From an uncultured Bacilli bacterium (GTDB lineage: Bacteria; Bacillota_I; Bacilli_A; RF39; UBA660): a DNA stretch of 12,167 nucleotides. Positions 1-8,088 of this stretch are shown piece after piece. A model generated the notes under the pieces. The model saw only the letters and a list, made by a program, of their open reading frames with translations, ran no database searches and was not told where the DNA came from. The stretch is from positions 1 to 12,167 of the forward strand of contig CATKEA010000149.1 in the NCBI GenBank assembly GCA_949746915.1, read 5' to 3'. The stretch's first letter is position 1, and the number at the start of each line of letters is the position of its first letter. The translations under genes were made by a program, and so were the position numbers.

Positions 1-963
1 CATAAGTATTAGAAGAATAGGAACAAATATATGAATAATATCAAGTAAAGCCATTAGAAAGTCAATAGCATTATTAAGAGACTCGCAAGAAGTTTTTTTA
101 ACTTTAGAACTATATACATAAGTAGAGCCACCAGAAGAGCCTCCACTGCTACCTCCTGAGCTTCCACCACTTGATGTTCCACCAGATGTAACTATATCAT
201 CTGTTCCATCATCACTATCATTATCATCAGGATAATCAATATCACTATCTGAATCGTTATCGACATCTTCTATCTTATCTTCTTCCTCATTATCTTGATC
301 ATCCTCATAATCAAGATCATCATCCTCTTCATCATCAGTTACATTTTCACCATCTAGTTCTTCAAAAGTACCATCACCATAAAATCTATATGAAACACCA
401 TCAATTTCTCTTATAGTATTAGTAACCATATATCCTACTTCTTCATCAAAATAAGCTTCTATTTCCTTACCATTTATCTCAATATAGACAAAACCTACTT
501 GCATCTCACCATATTCGTCAAAATAAAACTTTCCAGAACCACCACTATAATCTAAAGTTTTTAATCCCGTTAATGGCCTTCCATTTTTATAAAAATACCA
601 AATATCATCAATTAAAATCCATCCAGATTTTGAAGGATCTACAAGAACACCATCACTATCAAAATAATAATCACTTCTTACACCATTTGAATCAAAAGTA
701 TAAGTTTTATCTCCTATAGTTTCTTCTGTATCAGCTAACATAATTCCTGAAGAATCAAAACAAAAATAACAATTTTTTGCAGCTGACTCATAGTATATTT
801 CCTTACACTTGTTTTTTACTTTAGAACCATCTTGATAATAATACCAATATCCATCTTTCTCTATCCACCCATTTTTAACCTCTGCCTTAACCTCATTAAA
901 TGTAAAAAATGAAACAATAAACAAAAAAAGAATTAAGAAAAAACACTTATAATAACGATTCAT
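1..963 (-). CDS. Secreted cell-wall-binding-repeat protein with acidic stalk and hydrophobic C-terminus (3' partial)
   Basis: An ATG-started frame stays open for 321 codons to the left edge without a stop, so the C-terminus is missing. Residues 1-27 form a signal peptide: a short basic start, a very hydrophobic core and a VKA|E cleavage site. Residues 31-200 contain degenerate aromatic/glycine repeats of the choline- or glucan-binding (CW_binding) type, e.g. GWIEKDGYWYYYQDG, GWILIDDIWYFYKNGRP and SYRFYGDGTF. Residues 210-256 are acidic (30 of 47 are Asp or Glu). Residues 260-280 are a Gly/Ser linker, and a hydrophobic stretch starts near 300 and is cut by the edge. The likely role is a surface protein that binds wall polymers, with the acidic and Gly/Ser part as a spacer. 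The ligand cannot be told. Just before the ATG lies only a weak purine-rich site (GGATAGAGAG). Repeat-family assignment is fairly firm; function is inferred. Confidence 0.8.
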   Translation of the reverse strand, partial: MNRYYKCFFLILFLFIVSFFTFNEVKAEVKNGWIEKDGYWYYYQDGSKVKNKCKEIYYESAAKNCYFCFDSSGIMLADTEETIGDKTYTFDSNGVRSDYYFDSDGVLVDPSKSGWILIDDIWYFYKNGRPLTGLKTLDYSGGSGKFYFDEYGEMQVGFVYIEINGKEIEAYFDEEVGYMVTNTIREIDGVSYRFYGDGTFEELDGENVTDDEEDDDLDYEDDQDNEEEDKIEDVDNDSDSDIDYPDDNDSDDGTDDIVTSGGTSSGGSSGGSSGGSSGGSTYVYSSKVKKTSCESLNNAIDFLMALLDIIHIFVPILLILM

Positions 964-988
964 ACTATCAACTCTCTATCCTATAATA

Positions 989-1017
989 ATAATACCATAA
1001 ATAATAGTAAAAAACAA
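989..1017 (-). promoter_or_regulatory. Sigma-A-type promoter of the cell-wall-binding-repeat gene
   Basis: TTGTTT (1012-1017) and TATTAT (989-994) are separated by 17 bases, about 25 bases upstream of the ATG. The -35 element lies inside the U-rich tail of the clpC terminator, so the two signals share bases. In such AT-rich DNA a chance match is possible. Confidence 0.5.
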
Positions 1018-1044
1018 AAAAATTAATTCAAAACTGAATCAATT
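1009..1044 (-). terminator. Intrinsic terminator of clpC
   Basis: The minus-strand RNA folds AATTGATTCA (1044-1035) onto TGAATTAATT (1030-1021). This gives ten pairs, one of them G-U, with a four-base loop, followed by a T7-G-T6 tail. Almost the whole hairpin lies inside the last codons of clpC, and the TAA stop (1023-1025) is part of the 3' arm. Confidence 0.75.
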
Positions 1045-3323
1045 TTTATCTTATATACATTATCAAGAATATTATCAGCCACGATATTATTTATCTTATC
1101 TTCTAAAATTTTTGTAATCTTGCGTGCCCCAAATTTATTATAATCACTAATAGAAATCACTTCATCTATAATATTTTTATCAACAACAATTTTTATTCCC
1201 TTATCTTTATATTCTTTCTTCATACTTAATAATTTATTTTTAATAATCAATCTTATATTTTCTTCATCTAATCTATTAAATAACAATATATGATTTATTC
1301 TATTAAGAAATTCTGTACTAAAAGAATTTTCTAAATTACTTATCAAATTAGAAGATGCTACAAATCCAATATCAGACAAATCTTTTACTGCATTAGAAGT
1401 CATAATAATAATTGTATTATCAAAATGAATAACATTTCCTTTAGAATCTTTAATTTTACCATCATCTAATATTTGTAAAAATAAATTTAAAACCATTGGA
1501 CTAGCTTTTTCGATTTCATCTAATAAAATCACAGAATGTGGATTATCCCTAACTTTTTCTAAAAGATGATTATTATCTTCATAACCCACATATCCTGGTG
1601 GCGACCCAATAAGTTTACTAATTGTATGAGCTTCCCTAAACTCACTCATATCTAGCCTAATTAATGATTCCGTATTAAAAAGTAGATTAGCATATTCTTT
1701 AACCAGTTCTGTTTTTCCTACACCAGTCGGACCAACAAACAAAAATGAAATAGGCTTTTTACTACTACTTAATCCAAGCTTAAAGCGCTTTGTTGCTTTA
1801 ATTAATTCATCAATTATATTATCTTGTCCACATATTTTATCTTTTAAAATAGAGGATAACTTATTAAATTTATTAATTGATACGCTATTTATCTCATATA
1901 TCGGAATTTTTGTTTTTTCCTCAATTACTTGTTTTATATCATCTTTTGTTATTTCAACAACATTATTATTTGAACCAATTTTTAACTCATATCTATTTAT
2001 TTTAGATTGAATTACAATTTCTTTACTATAAATATCACTAGCCAACAAAAATTCTTGATTTATAACAGCCGTATTTTTTTCTTCCTTTACTTTTGATAAT
2101 TGCTGATATAATTTTTTTAACTTCTCGTCATCACTTTTTGTATTTAAACTAACATGGGCACATACTTCATCCAAGATATCAATAGATTTATCTGGCTGGA
2201 ATCTATTATGAATATATTTATTAGTCATATTTACAATATACTTTAAATTATCATCACTAATAGTAACACCATGATATCCTTCATATATACTTTTAATATT
2301 TAATAAAATATTATATGTTTTTTCTTCATCAGTTTCTTGTACTAAAACATTTTGAAATCTTCTTGAAAAAGCTTTATCATTTTCTATAAATTTTTTATAT
2401 TCAGCAGTTGTAGTAGCACCAATCAATTGTAACTTTCCACGTGCTAATGATGGCTTCAAAATATTAGAAGCATCAATTGCACCTTCTGCACCACCTGCTC
2501 CCATTAATGTATGAACTTCATCAACAAAAATAATTACATCTTCAGAATTCTCTACTTCTTTTAACATTTTAGTTAATCGTTCTTCAAATTCACCACGATA
2601 TTTAGTACCAGCTACAACTGAAGATATTGGAACAGAAATAATTCGCTTATTTCTTAAAACCGCTGGAACATCATTATTAACTATTCTTCTAGCCAGCTCT
2701 TCGACAATAGCTGTTTTTCCTACACCTGCTTCCCCTACCAATATTGGATTATTCTTACTTCTACGTGCTAATATTTCAATAACTTTTGAAACTTCACTAT
2801 CTCTATCAATAACTGGATCAATATTACCAAGCTGAACTTCTTTATTTAAATCTAAACCTAGTTCTTCTATTAATAATTTACGAGGAGCTTTGTTTTTATT
2901 AACAATATTTGTGGAAAAATAATCATACATTTCATCAAAATCCACAGATAATGTTGATAAAATCCTAATAGCAACACCATCTCCTTCTTCAAGTAATGAT
3001 ACAAATAGATTTTGAACAGATACTTCACTATTACCACTATCACGAGAATCAATAACAGCATTTTCTATAACTTTTTTTAAAAGTGGAGTATATAAAAAGA
3101 AATTATTAGCATCTGTTCCCTTACCAATTAATCTAAGTAATTCGCTTTTAAATGTCTCATAAGTTATACCATATTCATGTAATTTCTTAGAAACATCATT
3201 TTCATTGTTCAATATAGCAAGCATTAAATGTTCACTACCAATATAAGGATGCTTTAAATCCTGCATTTCTTTCCTTGATAAAACTAATATTTTTTGCACT
3301 TCCTCACTAAACTTTGAAAACAT
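1023..3323 (-). CDS. clpC: ClpC-type AAA+ unfoldase, ATPase subunit of a Clp protease
   Basis: This is a HSP100/Clp ATPase of 766 residues with two AAA+ modules; it unfolds proteins and would feed them to ClpP in the cytoplasm. The N-terminal double Clp-N domain covers about 1-145. D1 has Walker A GEAGVGKT (197-204), the KYRG pore loop (241-244), Walker B VIIFVDEVH (263-271) and an RR arginine-finger pair (321-322). The middle region (about 405-445) is short and carries a UVR-like motif with AV.NQEF..ASDIYSKE, typical of ClpC and unlike the long ClpB coiled coil. D2 has GPTGVGKT (531-538), GYVGYE pore loop (577-582), VILLDEIEKA (598-607) and sensor-2 GARK (732-735). An IGF tripeptide (652-654) matches the ClpP-docking loop. 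The protein is slightly shorter than B. subtilis ClpC (about 810). The ATG has AGGAGGG upstream. No ctsR, mcsA or mcsB adjoins it. Confidence 0.93.
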   Translation of the reverse strand: MFSKFSEEVQKILVLSRKEMQDLKHPYIGSEHLMLAILNNENDVSKKLHEYGITYETFKSELLRLIGKGTDANNFFLYTPLLKKVIENAVIDSRDSGNSEVSVQNLFVSLLEEGDGVAIRILSTLSVDFDEMYDYFSTNIVNKNKAPRKLLIEELGLDLNKEVQLGNIDPVIDRDSEVSKVIEILARRSKNNPILVGEAGVGKTAIVEELARRIVNNDVPAVLRNKRIISVPISSVVAGTKYRGEFEERLTKMLKEVENSEDVIIFVDEVHTLMGAGGAEGAIDASNILKPSLARGKLQLIGATTTAEYKKFIENDKAFSRRFQNVLVQETDEEKTYNILLNIKSIYEGYHGVTISDDNLKYIVNMTNKYIHNRFQPDKSIDILDEVCAHVSLNTKSDDEKLKKLYQQLSKVKEEKNTAVINQEFLLASDIYSKEIVIQSKINRYELKIGSNNNVVEITKDDIKQVIEEKTKIPIYEINSVSINKFNKLSSILKDKICGQDNIIDELIKATKRFKLGLSSSKKPISFLFVGPTGVGKTELVKEYANLLFNTESLIRLDMSEFREAHTISKLIGSPPGYVGYEDNNHLLEKVRDNPHSVILLDEIEKASPMVLNLFLQILDDGKIKDSKGNVIHFDNTIIIMTSNAVKDLSDIGFVASSNLISNLENSFSTEFLNRINHILLFNRLDEENIRLIIKNKLLSMKKEYKDKGIKIVVDKNIIDEVISISDYNKFGARKITKILEDKINNIVADNILDNVYKIKIDSVLN

Positions 3324-3349
3324 AGAATTCCCTCCTATTTAATTCTATG
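3321..3349 (-). promoter_or_regulatory. Inverted repeat enclosing the clpC RBS and start codon
   Basis: CATAGAATT (minus strand, 3349-3341) and AATTCTATG (3329-3321) form a perfect 9-base inverted repeat. The 11-base centre holds the AGGAGGG ribosome binding site (3330-3336), and the second arm ends with the ATG start codon. As RNA it would be a weak AU-rich hairpin with the RBS in the loop and AUG in the stem; as DNA it could be an operator. It does not look like the CtsR heptad repeat or CIRCE. Confidence 0.4.
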
Positions 3350-3352
3350 TTT

Positions 3353-3383
3353 ATTATGAAAACAATTTCAAAAATTTAATCAA
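3353..3383 (-). promoter_or_regulatory. Possible promoter of clpC
   Basis: TTGATT (3378-3383) and CATAAT (3353-3358) lie 19 bases apart, a long spacing. An alternative is TTGAAA (3366-3371) with TAGAAT (3342-3347) at 18 bases, which would place the -10 inside the inverted repeat and the start almost on the RBS. Which one is used cannot be decided by eye. Confidence 0.35.
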
Positions 3384-3408
3384 AAAAAGAAGACAAATTT
3401 TGTCTTCT
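3382..3408 (-). terminator. Intrinsic terminator of the YfcC-like carrier gene
   Basis: AGAAGACAAA (3408-3399) pairs with TTTGTCTTCT (3397-3388), a stem of about nine usable pairs with a minimal loop, followed by a run of seven T (3388-3382). The 5' arm starts inside the TAG stop codon (3407-3409). Confidence 0.8.
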
Positions 3409-4816
3409 AAATAGCAAGTATTATTACAAATATAATTAACAATACAGCCAATATTTCGAAAAATAATTTCCATACATTTTTTAACCAACTTGTATAAGAA
3501 ACATCCAAATATGCTAATGTTCCAATTAAAACAACACTAGTTGGTGCAATTAACATTGTAAGTCCATACATTGCTTGGAAAATAACTCCAATTAATGGAT
3601 ATAATTCAGCATTAGCAACAGTTCCAGCAAAATATGGAAGAACTCTTTGAGCTACATAAGTAGCTTCAACATTAAATATGCTAGTAAAAAATGCAATAAA
3701 AGATGTTGTAAGAACATTTACATTATTAGTTAATCCAGCAATTCTATCAACAAAAATTAGCTGAAATGAATGATTTGTTGTAATAACTAAAATTAAATAA
3801 ACCAATGACATAAGTATAGCTGGCTTAGCTGCCTTTTTCATTCCTTCACAAATTCCATCTAAAAATTGATCAAATTTTAAATAAATTAAACTTAATAAAA
3901 CAGATGCAATTAACAAAATAGCTGGTAATTCATTATATAAAGACCATTTACCAAAAGCATAAGTCTCACTACCAAGTAATTTACTAAGGATTGGAAAATC
4001 AAACAAAGTATAATTCTTAATTGATGTAAGTGCATCTTCAAAAATTGTAACTTTCATCGCATCCCATGGTAATAATCCTAAAATAAATAATACCAATAAA
4101 ACATCAAATATTACGACTAATGGCCATAATCTTACTTTTTTCTTCGTATCCTCTACTTGCTCTGGTAATAACTCACTAGCTACTTCTTTTTCTGTTTTAT
4201 TCTTTGTCTTGCTCGCATATCTAAGTACATTGAATAATAACAATACAATACCTATAACCAAAATAATAATTTTAGTACTCATTTCAGTTTCAATAGTCAA
4301 TTCATCAGACAATAATCCATAAAAATATTGAATTCCACCATATCCTACTGTAATACCCATAGTACCAATCATAGCAGAACCAACTGTCACAAGAGCAGCT
4401 ACATTCTTATTATATCCCATCAATAATACTAACGAAATAATTAACGGAAATAAGAACATAACCCCAACAGATAAACCTGTTACAGAAGTAACAATAGCAA
4501 CTAAAACTACTACTAAAGATAAAAATATTGTTTCATGACCTTTAAATCCTTCAGCAATCTTATCTAATAATTTTCTATATGCTGGTATTTTAGATAAAAC
4601 TCCATAAAAAGCACCTATACATAAAATATAAAATGCTACATATCCAAAATAAGAAAAAATAATCATTGGATATGATGTTAAATCAAATAATCCAACTTGA
4701 GCCTTATCCCCAATAATAAAATCTCCCGAATATGAAGCAGTTGGAAAAATCCATGCACATAAACATACTACTAAAACAGAAAATAAAATAACTTTTAATA
4801 AATTATGTTTTTTCAT
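3407..4816 (-). CDS. YfcC-like multi-pass membrane carrier (ion transporter superfamily)
   Basis: This is a 469-residue integral membrane protein with about 12 hydrophobic segments (e.g. 8-24, 52-75, 97-133, 181-197, 231-248, 297-313, 331-347, 405-435, 449-469) and one charged cytoplasmic loop near 201-229. An N-terminal WIFPTASYSG after the first segment and a C-terminal LIAPTSVVLIGTLAYL...YTSWLK resemble the YfcC/DcuC/AbgT group of secondary carriers, where PTS sits in a re-entrant hairpin. Substrates in that group are organic acids, amino acids or acylated peptides; the substrate here cannot be read from sequence. The ATG has GGGAGGG (4822-4828) upstream. The gene has its own promoter and terminator and sits between lysS and clpC, where ctsR-mcsA-mcsB lie in B. 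subtilis. Membrane carrier is firm; the family name is tentative. Confidence 0.65.
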   Translation of the reverse strand: MKKHNLLKVILFSVLVVCLCAWIFPTASYSGDFIIGDKAQVGLFDLTSYPMIIFSYFGYVAFYILCIGAFYGVLSKIPAYRKLLDKIAEGFKGHETIFLSLVVVLVAIVTSVTGLSVGVMFLFPLIISLVLLMGYNKNVAALVTVGSAMIGTMGITVGYGGIQYFYGLLSDELTIETEMSTKIIILVIGIVLLLFNVLRYASKTKNKTEKEVASELLPEQVEDTKKKVRLWPLVVIFDVLLVLFILGLLPWDAMKVTIFEDALTSIKNYTLFDFPILSKLLGSETYAFGKWSLYNELPAILLIASVLLSLIYLKFDQFLDGICEGMKKAAKPAILMSLVYLILVITTNHSFQLIFVDRIAGLTNNVNVLTTSFIAFFTSIFNVEATYVAQRVLPYFAGTVANAELYPLIGVIFQAMYGLTMLIAPTSVVLIGTLAYLDVSYTSWLKNVWKLFFEILAVLLIIFVIILAI

Positions 4817-4834
4817 AATAACCCTCCCATAATA

Positions 4835-4863
4835 ATTATAGCAATAAATACCATAAAATACAA
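4835..4863 (-). promoter_or_regulatory. Extended -10 promoter of the YfcC-like carrier gene
   Basis: A perfect TATAAT (4835-4840) is preceded by TGC, giving the TGnTATAAT extended -10 form. A weak -35, TTGTAT (4858-4863), lies 17 bases upstream. The RBS follows a few bases after the expected start. Confidence 0.65.
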
Positions 4864-4886
4864 AGATTTTTAATGAAATTTTTGTG

Positions 4887-4912
4887 AAAAAAAAGATTAG
4901 CCTAAACTAATC

Positions 4913-4914
<2 letters not shown>
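4887..4914 (-). terminator. Intrinsic terminator of the dusB-RDD-lysS operon
   Basis: AAGATTAG (4914-4907) pairs with CTAATCTT (4900-4893) around a six-base loop, followed by eight T (4894-4887). The first stem bases belong to the TAA stop codon of lysS (4913-4915). Confidence 0.85.
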
Positions 4915-6415
<1,501 letters not shown>

Positions 6416-7009
6416 TTACTTAACCATTACAACTTTTGTACCAGAAATAACATCGTGTATACCACGTCCATTTTTCTTAAATAAAACCATTACAATAATT
6501 ATAAGAAAAATAATACCATTAACCATCTGAGTAGCAGCTGATAAATAATAATAAGTTTCTGATTTCATAAACACTAAACAACATAAGTTAATAAAACTAA
6601 CAAATATTGAGTTAACAATTAAAGAACGATATACCATACTATTAAAAGTAAGTTTTCCACCATCATTGTTAATAACTTTTATTCCTACCAACTTCTTACC
6701 AAAAGTCTGCCCATTATTATAAAACTGAAATACAATAAAGTAAAGTATTATTGTAATAACTTGGATAATAATTCCAGCAGAATTAGCATAATCGCTTTCA
6801 TATACTAAAATTTTACCTCTATCTAAAAATTCTTGTTCTTCAATCTCTTTCTGCAAAAACTCATTTTGCAAGCTTTTCAACTCTTTATTAAGCATTTCTA
6901 CATTTTTATTACTAGGTATAACAAAAGAAACAGCTCCAGCAATAATAATTATTATAAGCATATCAATAAAATACGCTATTAATCTTGGGAAAAAATATGC
7001 TTTTGTCAT
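6416..7009 (-). CDS. RDD family membrane protein
   Basis: A small integral membrane protein of 197 residues. It has the RDD family marks: R9 and D16 in the first segment (PRLIAYFID), a central NNGQTFGKKLVGIKV block (98-112) and a C-terminal GRGIHDVISGTKVV (181-194). Hydrophobic segments lie near 10-31, 79-97, 129-147 and 163-177. Between the first two lies a charged loop (34-76) that may form a short coiled coil. Some RDD proteins are linked to ion or compatible-solute exchange, but the family's role is mostly unknown and nothing here names a substrate. Its ATG overlaps the TAA of dusB by one base (TAATG), with GAGGAGA (7014-7020) inside the dusB end, so translation is probably coupled. It is cotranscribed with dusB and lysS. 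Confidence 0.85.
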   Translation of the reverse strand: MTKAYFFPRLIAYFIDMLIIIIIAGAVSFVIPSNKNVEMLNKELKSLQNEFLQKEIEEQEFLDRGKILVYESDYANSAGIIIQVITIILYFIVFQFYNNGQTFGKKLVGIKVINNDGGKLTFNSMVYRSLIVNSIFVSFINLCCLVFMKSETYYYLSAATQMVNGIIFLIIIVMVLFKKNGRGIHDVISGTKVVMVK

Positions 7010-7995
7010 TATATCTCCTCTTTTCTAAAAAAATCCTTGTATTCATCAAGTATTCTAATTATATCAGATAATGATGTACTTAGAAATATTTTATTCTTAA
7101 TTTCGTTCGAATTTGTTAGCCCTTTCAAATACCAAGCTATATGACTTCTTATTTCAAGTACAGCCTGTTTTTCACTTTTTAAACTTTCCAAATTTCGTAA
7201 ATGTTTAATACACATATCTATTTTCTCAATTGCTATTGGCTTTTCTAATAATAAACCAGTATCTAAATAATAATTAATTTCTTTTATTAACCACGGATTA
7301 CCTAAAACCCCTCTACCAACCATAATCGCATCACAGCCAGTCTCATCAAGCATTCTTTTTGCATCTTGAGCAGTCAAAATATCTCCATTACCTATCACAG
7401 GAATATTAACAACATCTTTAACAGCCTTAATAATTGACCAGTCAGCTTTTCCTGTATAACCTTGACTTCTTGTTCTAGGATGGATACAAATAGCACTAGC
7501 ACCAGCTTCTTCAATTGTTTTAGCAACTAAAACAGCATTTATATGATCATTATCCCAACCACTCCTAATCTTAACTGTAACTGGAACATCAACAGAAGAA
7601 ACAACAGCTTGAACTACTTCTTTTATTTTATCTGGATTTTTCAAAAGAGCTGCTCCAGCTTGAGCTCTAACAGCAACCTTTGGTACAGGACATCCCATAT
7701 TAATATCTATAATATCTGGGTGCATATTTTCTTCTATAAATTTTGCGGCTGCTACAAAAGAATCTTTATCGCTGCCGAATATTTGTTGAACAATAGGACG
7801 CTCCTCATCTTCCATATATAACATATCAATTGTTTTTTCATTTTTATAAAAAATAGCTTTATCACTAACCATTTCAGCATAAATAAGCCCACAACCCATT
7901 TCTTTTATAATCTTTCTAAAACTAGCATTACCAATACCAGCCATAGGAGCTAAAACAGTTCGACTCTTTATACAGACATTCCCAATATGCCACAC
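7009..7995 (-). CDS. dusB: tRNA-dihydrouridine synthase, DusB-like
   Basis: FMN-dependent enzyme that reduces uridines in the tRNA D-loop, using NADPH. The 328 residues form a TIM barrel followed by a helical tRNA-binding domain from about 240. Visible marks: LAPMAG (15-20) and SFRKIIKEMG for FMN and substrate, QIFGS (71-75), DINMGCP (97-103) with the catalytic Cys102, VKIRSGW (141-147) with the FMN-binding Lys142, IHPRTRSQGYTG (171-182) with His172, and GNGDI and MVGRG for phosphate binding. The start is GTG (7993-7995), set by AAGAAGGTGAT just upstream and by the usual short N-terminus before KIGNV-like residues. It heads the dusB-RDD-lysS operon; dusB next to lysS is the B. subtilis arrangement too. 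The paralog class (DusB rather than DusA/C) is from family resemblance. Confidence 0.93.
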   Translation of the reverse strand: MWHIGNVCIKSRTVLAPMAGIGNASFRKIIKEMGCGLIYAEMVSDKAIFYKNEKTIDMLYMEDEERPIVQQIFGSDKDSFVAAAKFIEENMHPDIIDINMGCPVPKVAVRAQAGAALLKNPDKIKEVVQAVVSSVDVPVTVKIRSGWDNDHINAVLVAKTIEEAGASAICIHPRTRSQGYTGKADWSIIKAVKDVVNIPVIGNGDILTAQDAKRMLDETGCDAIMVGRGVLGNPWLIKEINYYLDTGLLLEKPIAIEKIDMCIKHLRNLESLKSEKQAVLEIRSHIAWYLKGLTNSNEIKNKIFLSTSLSDIIRILDEYKDFFRKEEI

Positions 7996-8016
7996 AATAT
8001 CACCTTCTTATTACAT

Positions 8017-8045
8017 AATATAATACAAAAACAAACGTTCTTCAA
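8017..8045 (-). promoter_or_regulatory. Promoter of the dusB-RDD-lysS operon
   Basis: TTGAAG (8040-8045) and TATATT (8017-8022) are spaced by exactly 17 bases, with the expected start about 15 bases upstream of the GTG codon and its RBS (8001-8010). The gap between the ftsH terminator and dusB holds nothing else. Confidence 0.6.
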
Positions 8046-8060
8046 TAAAAAATTAATATT

Positions 8061-8088
8061 AAAAGAAGATTACTCACTAATCTTCTTT
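8061..8088 (-). terminator. Intrinsic terminator of the tilS-ftsH operon
   Basis: AAAGAAGATTA (8088-8078) pairs perfectly with TAATCTTCTTT (8072-8062) around GTGAG, an 11-pair stem. The T-tract is short and broken (TTTT, then AATATTAATTTTTT), so termination may be partial. The 5' arm encodes the last residues of FtsH, and the TAG stop (8077-8079) lies at the stem-loop junction. Confidence 0.65.

Noticed and set aside
121..360. Low-complexity repeats (Gly/Ser and Asp/Glu codons) that might suggest a CRISPR or satellite array
   Set aside because: The repetition follows codons of an intact reading frame, with no regular repeat-spacer structure.
2870..3061. Open frame of 63 codons on the minus strand
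   Set aside because: It is an alternative frame inside the N-terminal domain of clpC, without an RBS or a plausible product.
7543..7821. Open frame of 92 codons on the plus strand
   Set aside because: It is antisense to the catalytic part of dusB; the Asn/Ile-rich product is what a shadow of an AT-rich gene looks like.
8031..8042. GAAC-N4-GTTT sequence like half of a LexA (SOS) box in the dusB promoter
   Set aside because: Only part of the CGAAC-N4-GTTCG consensus is met, and dusB-lysS is not an expected SOS operon.
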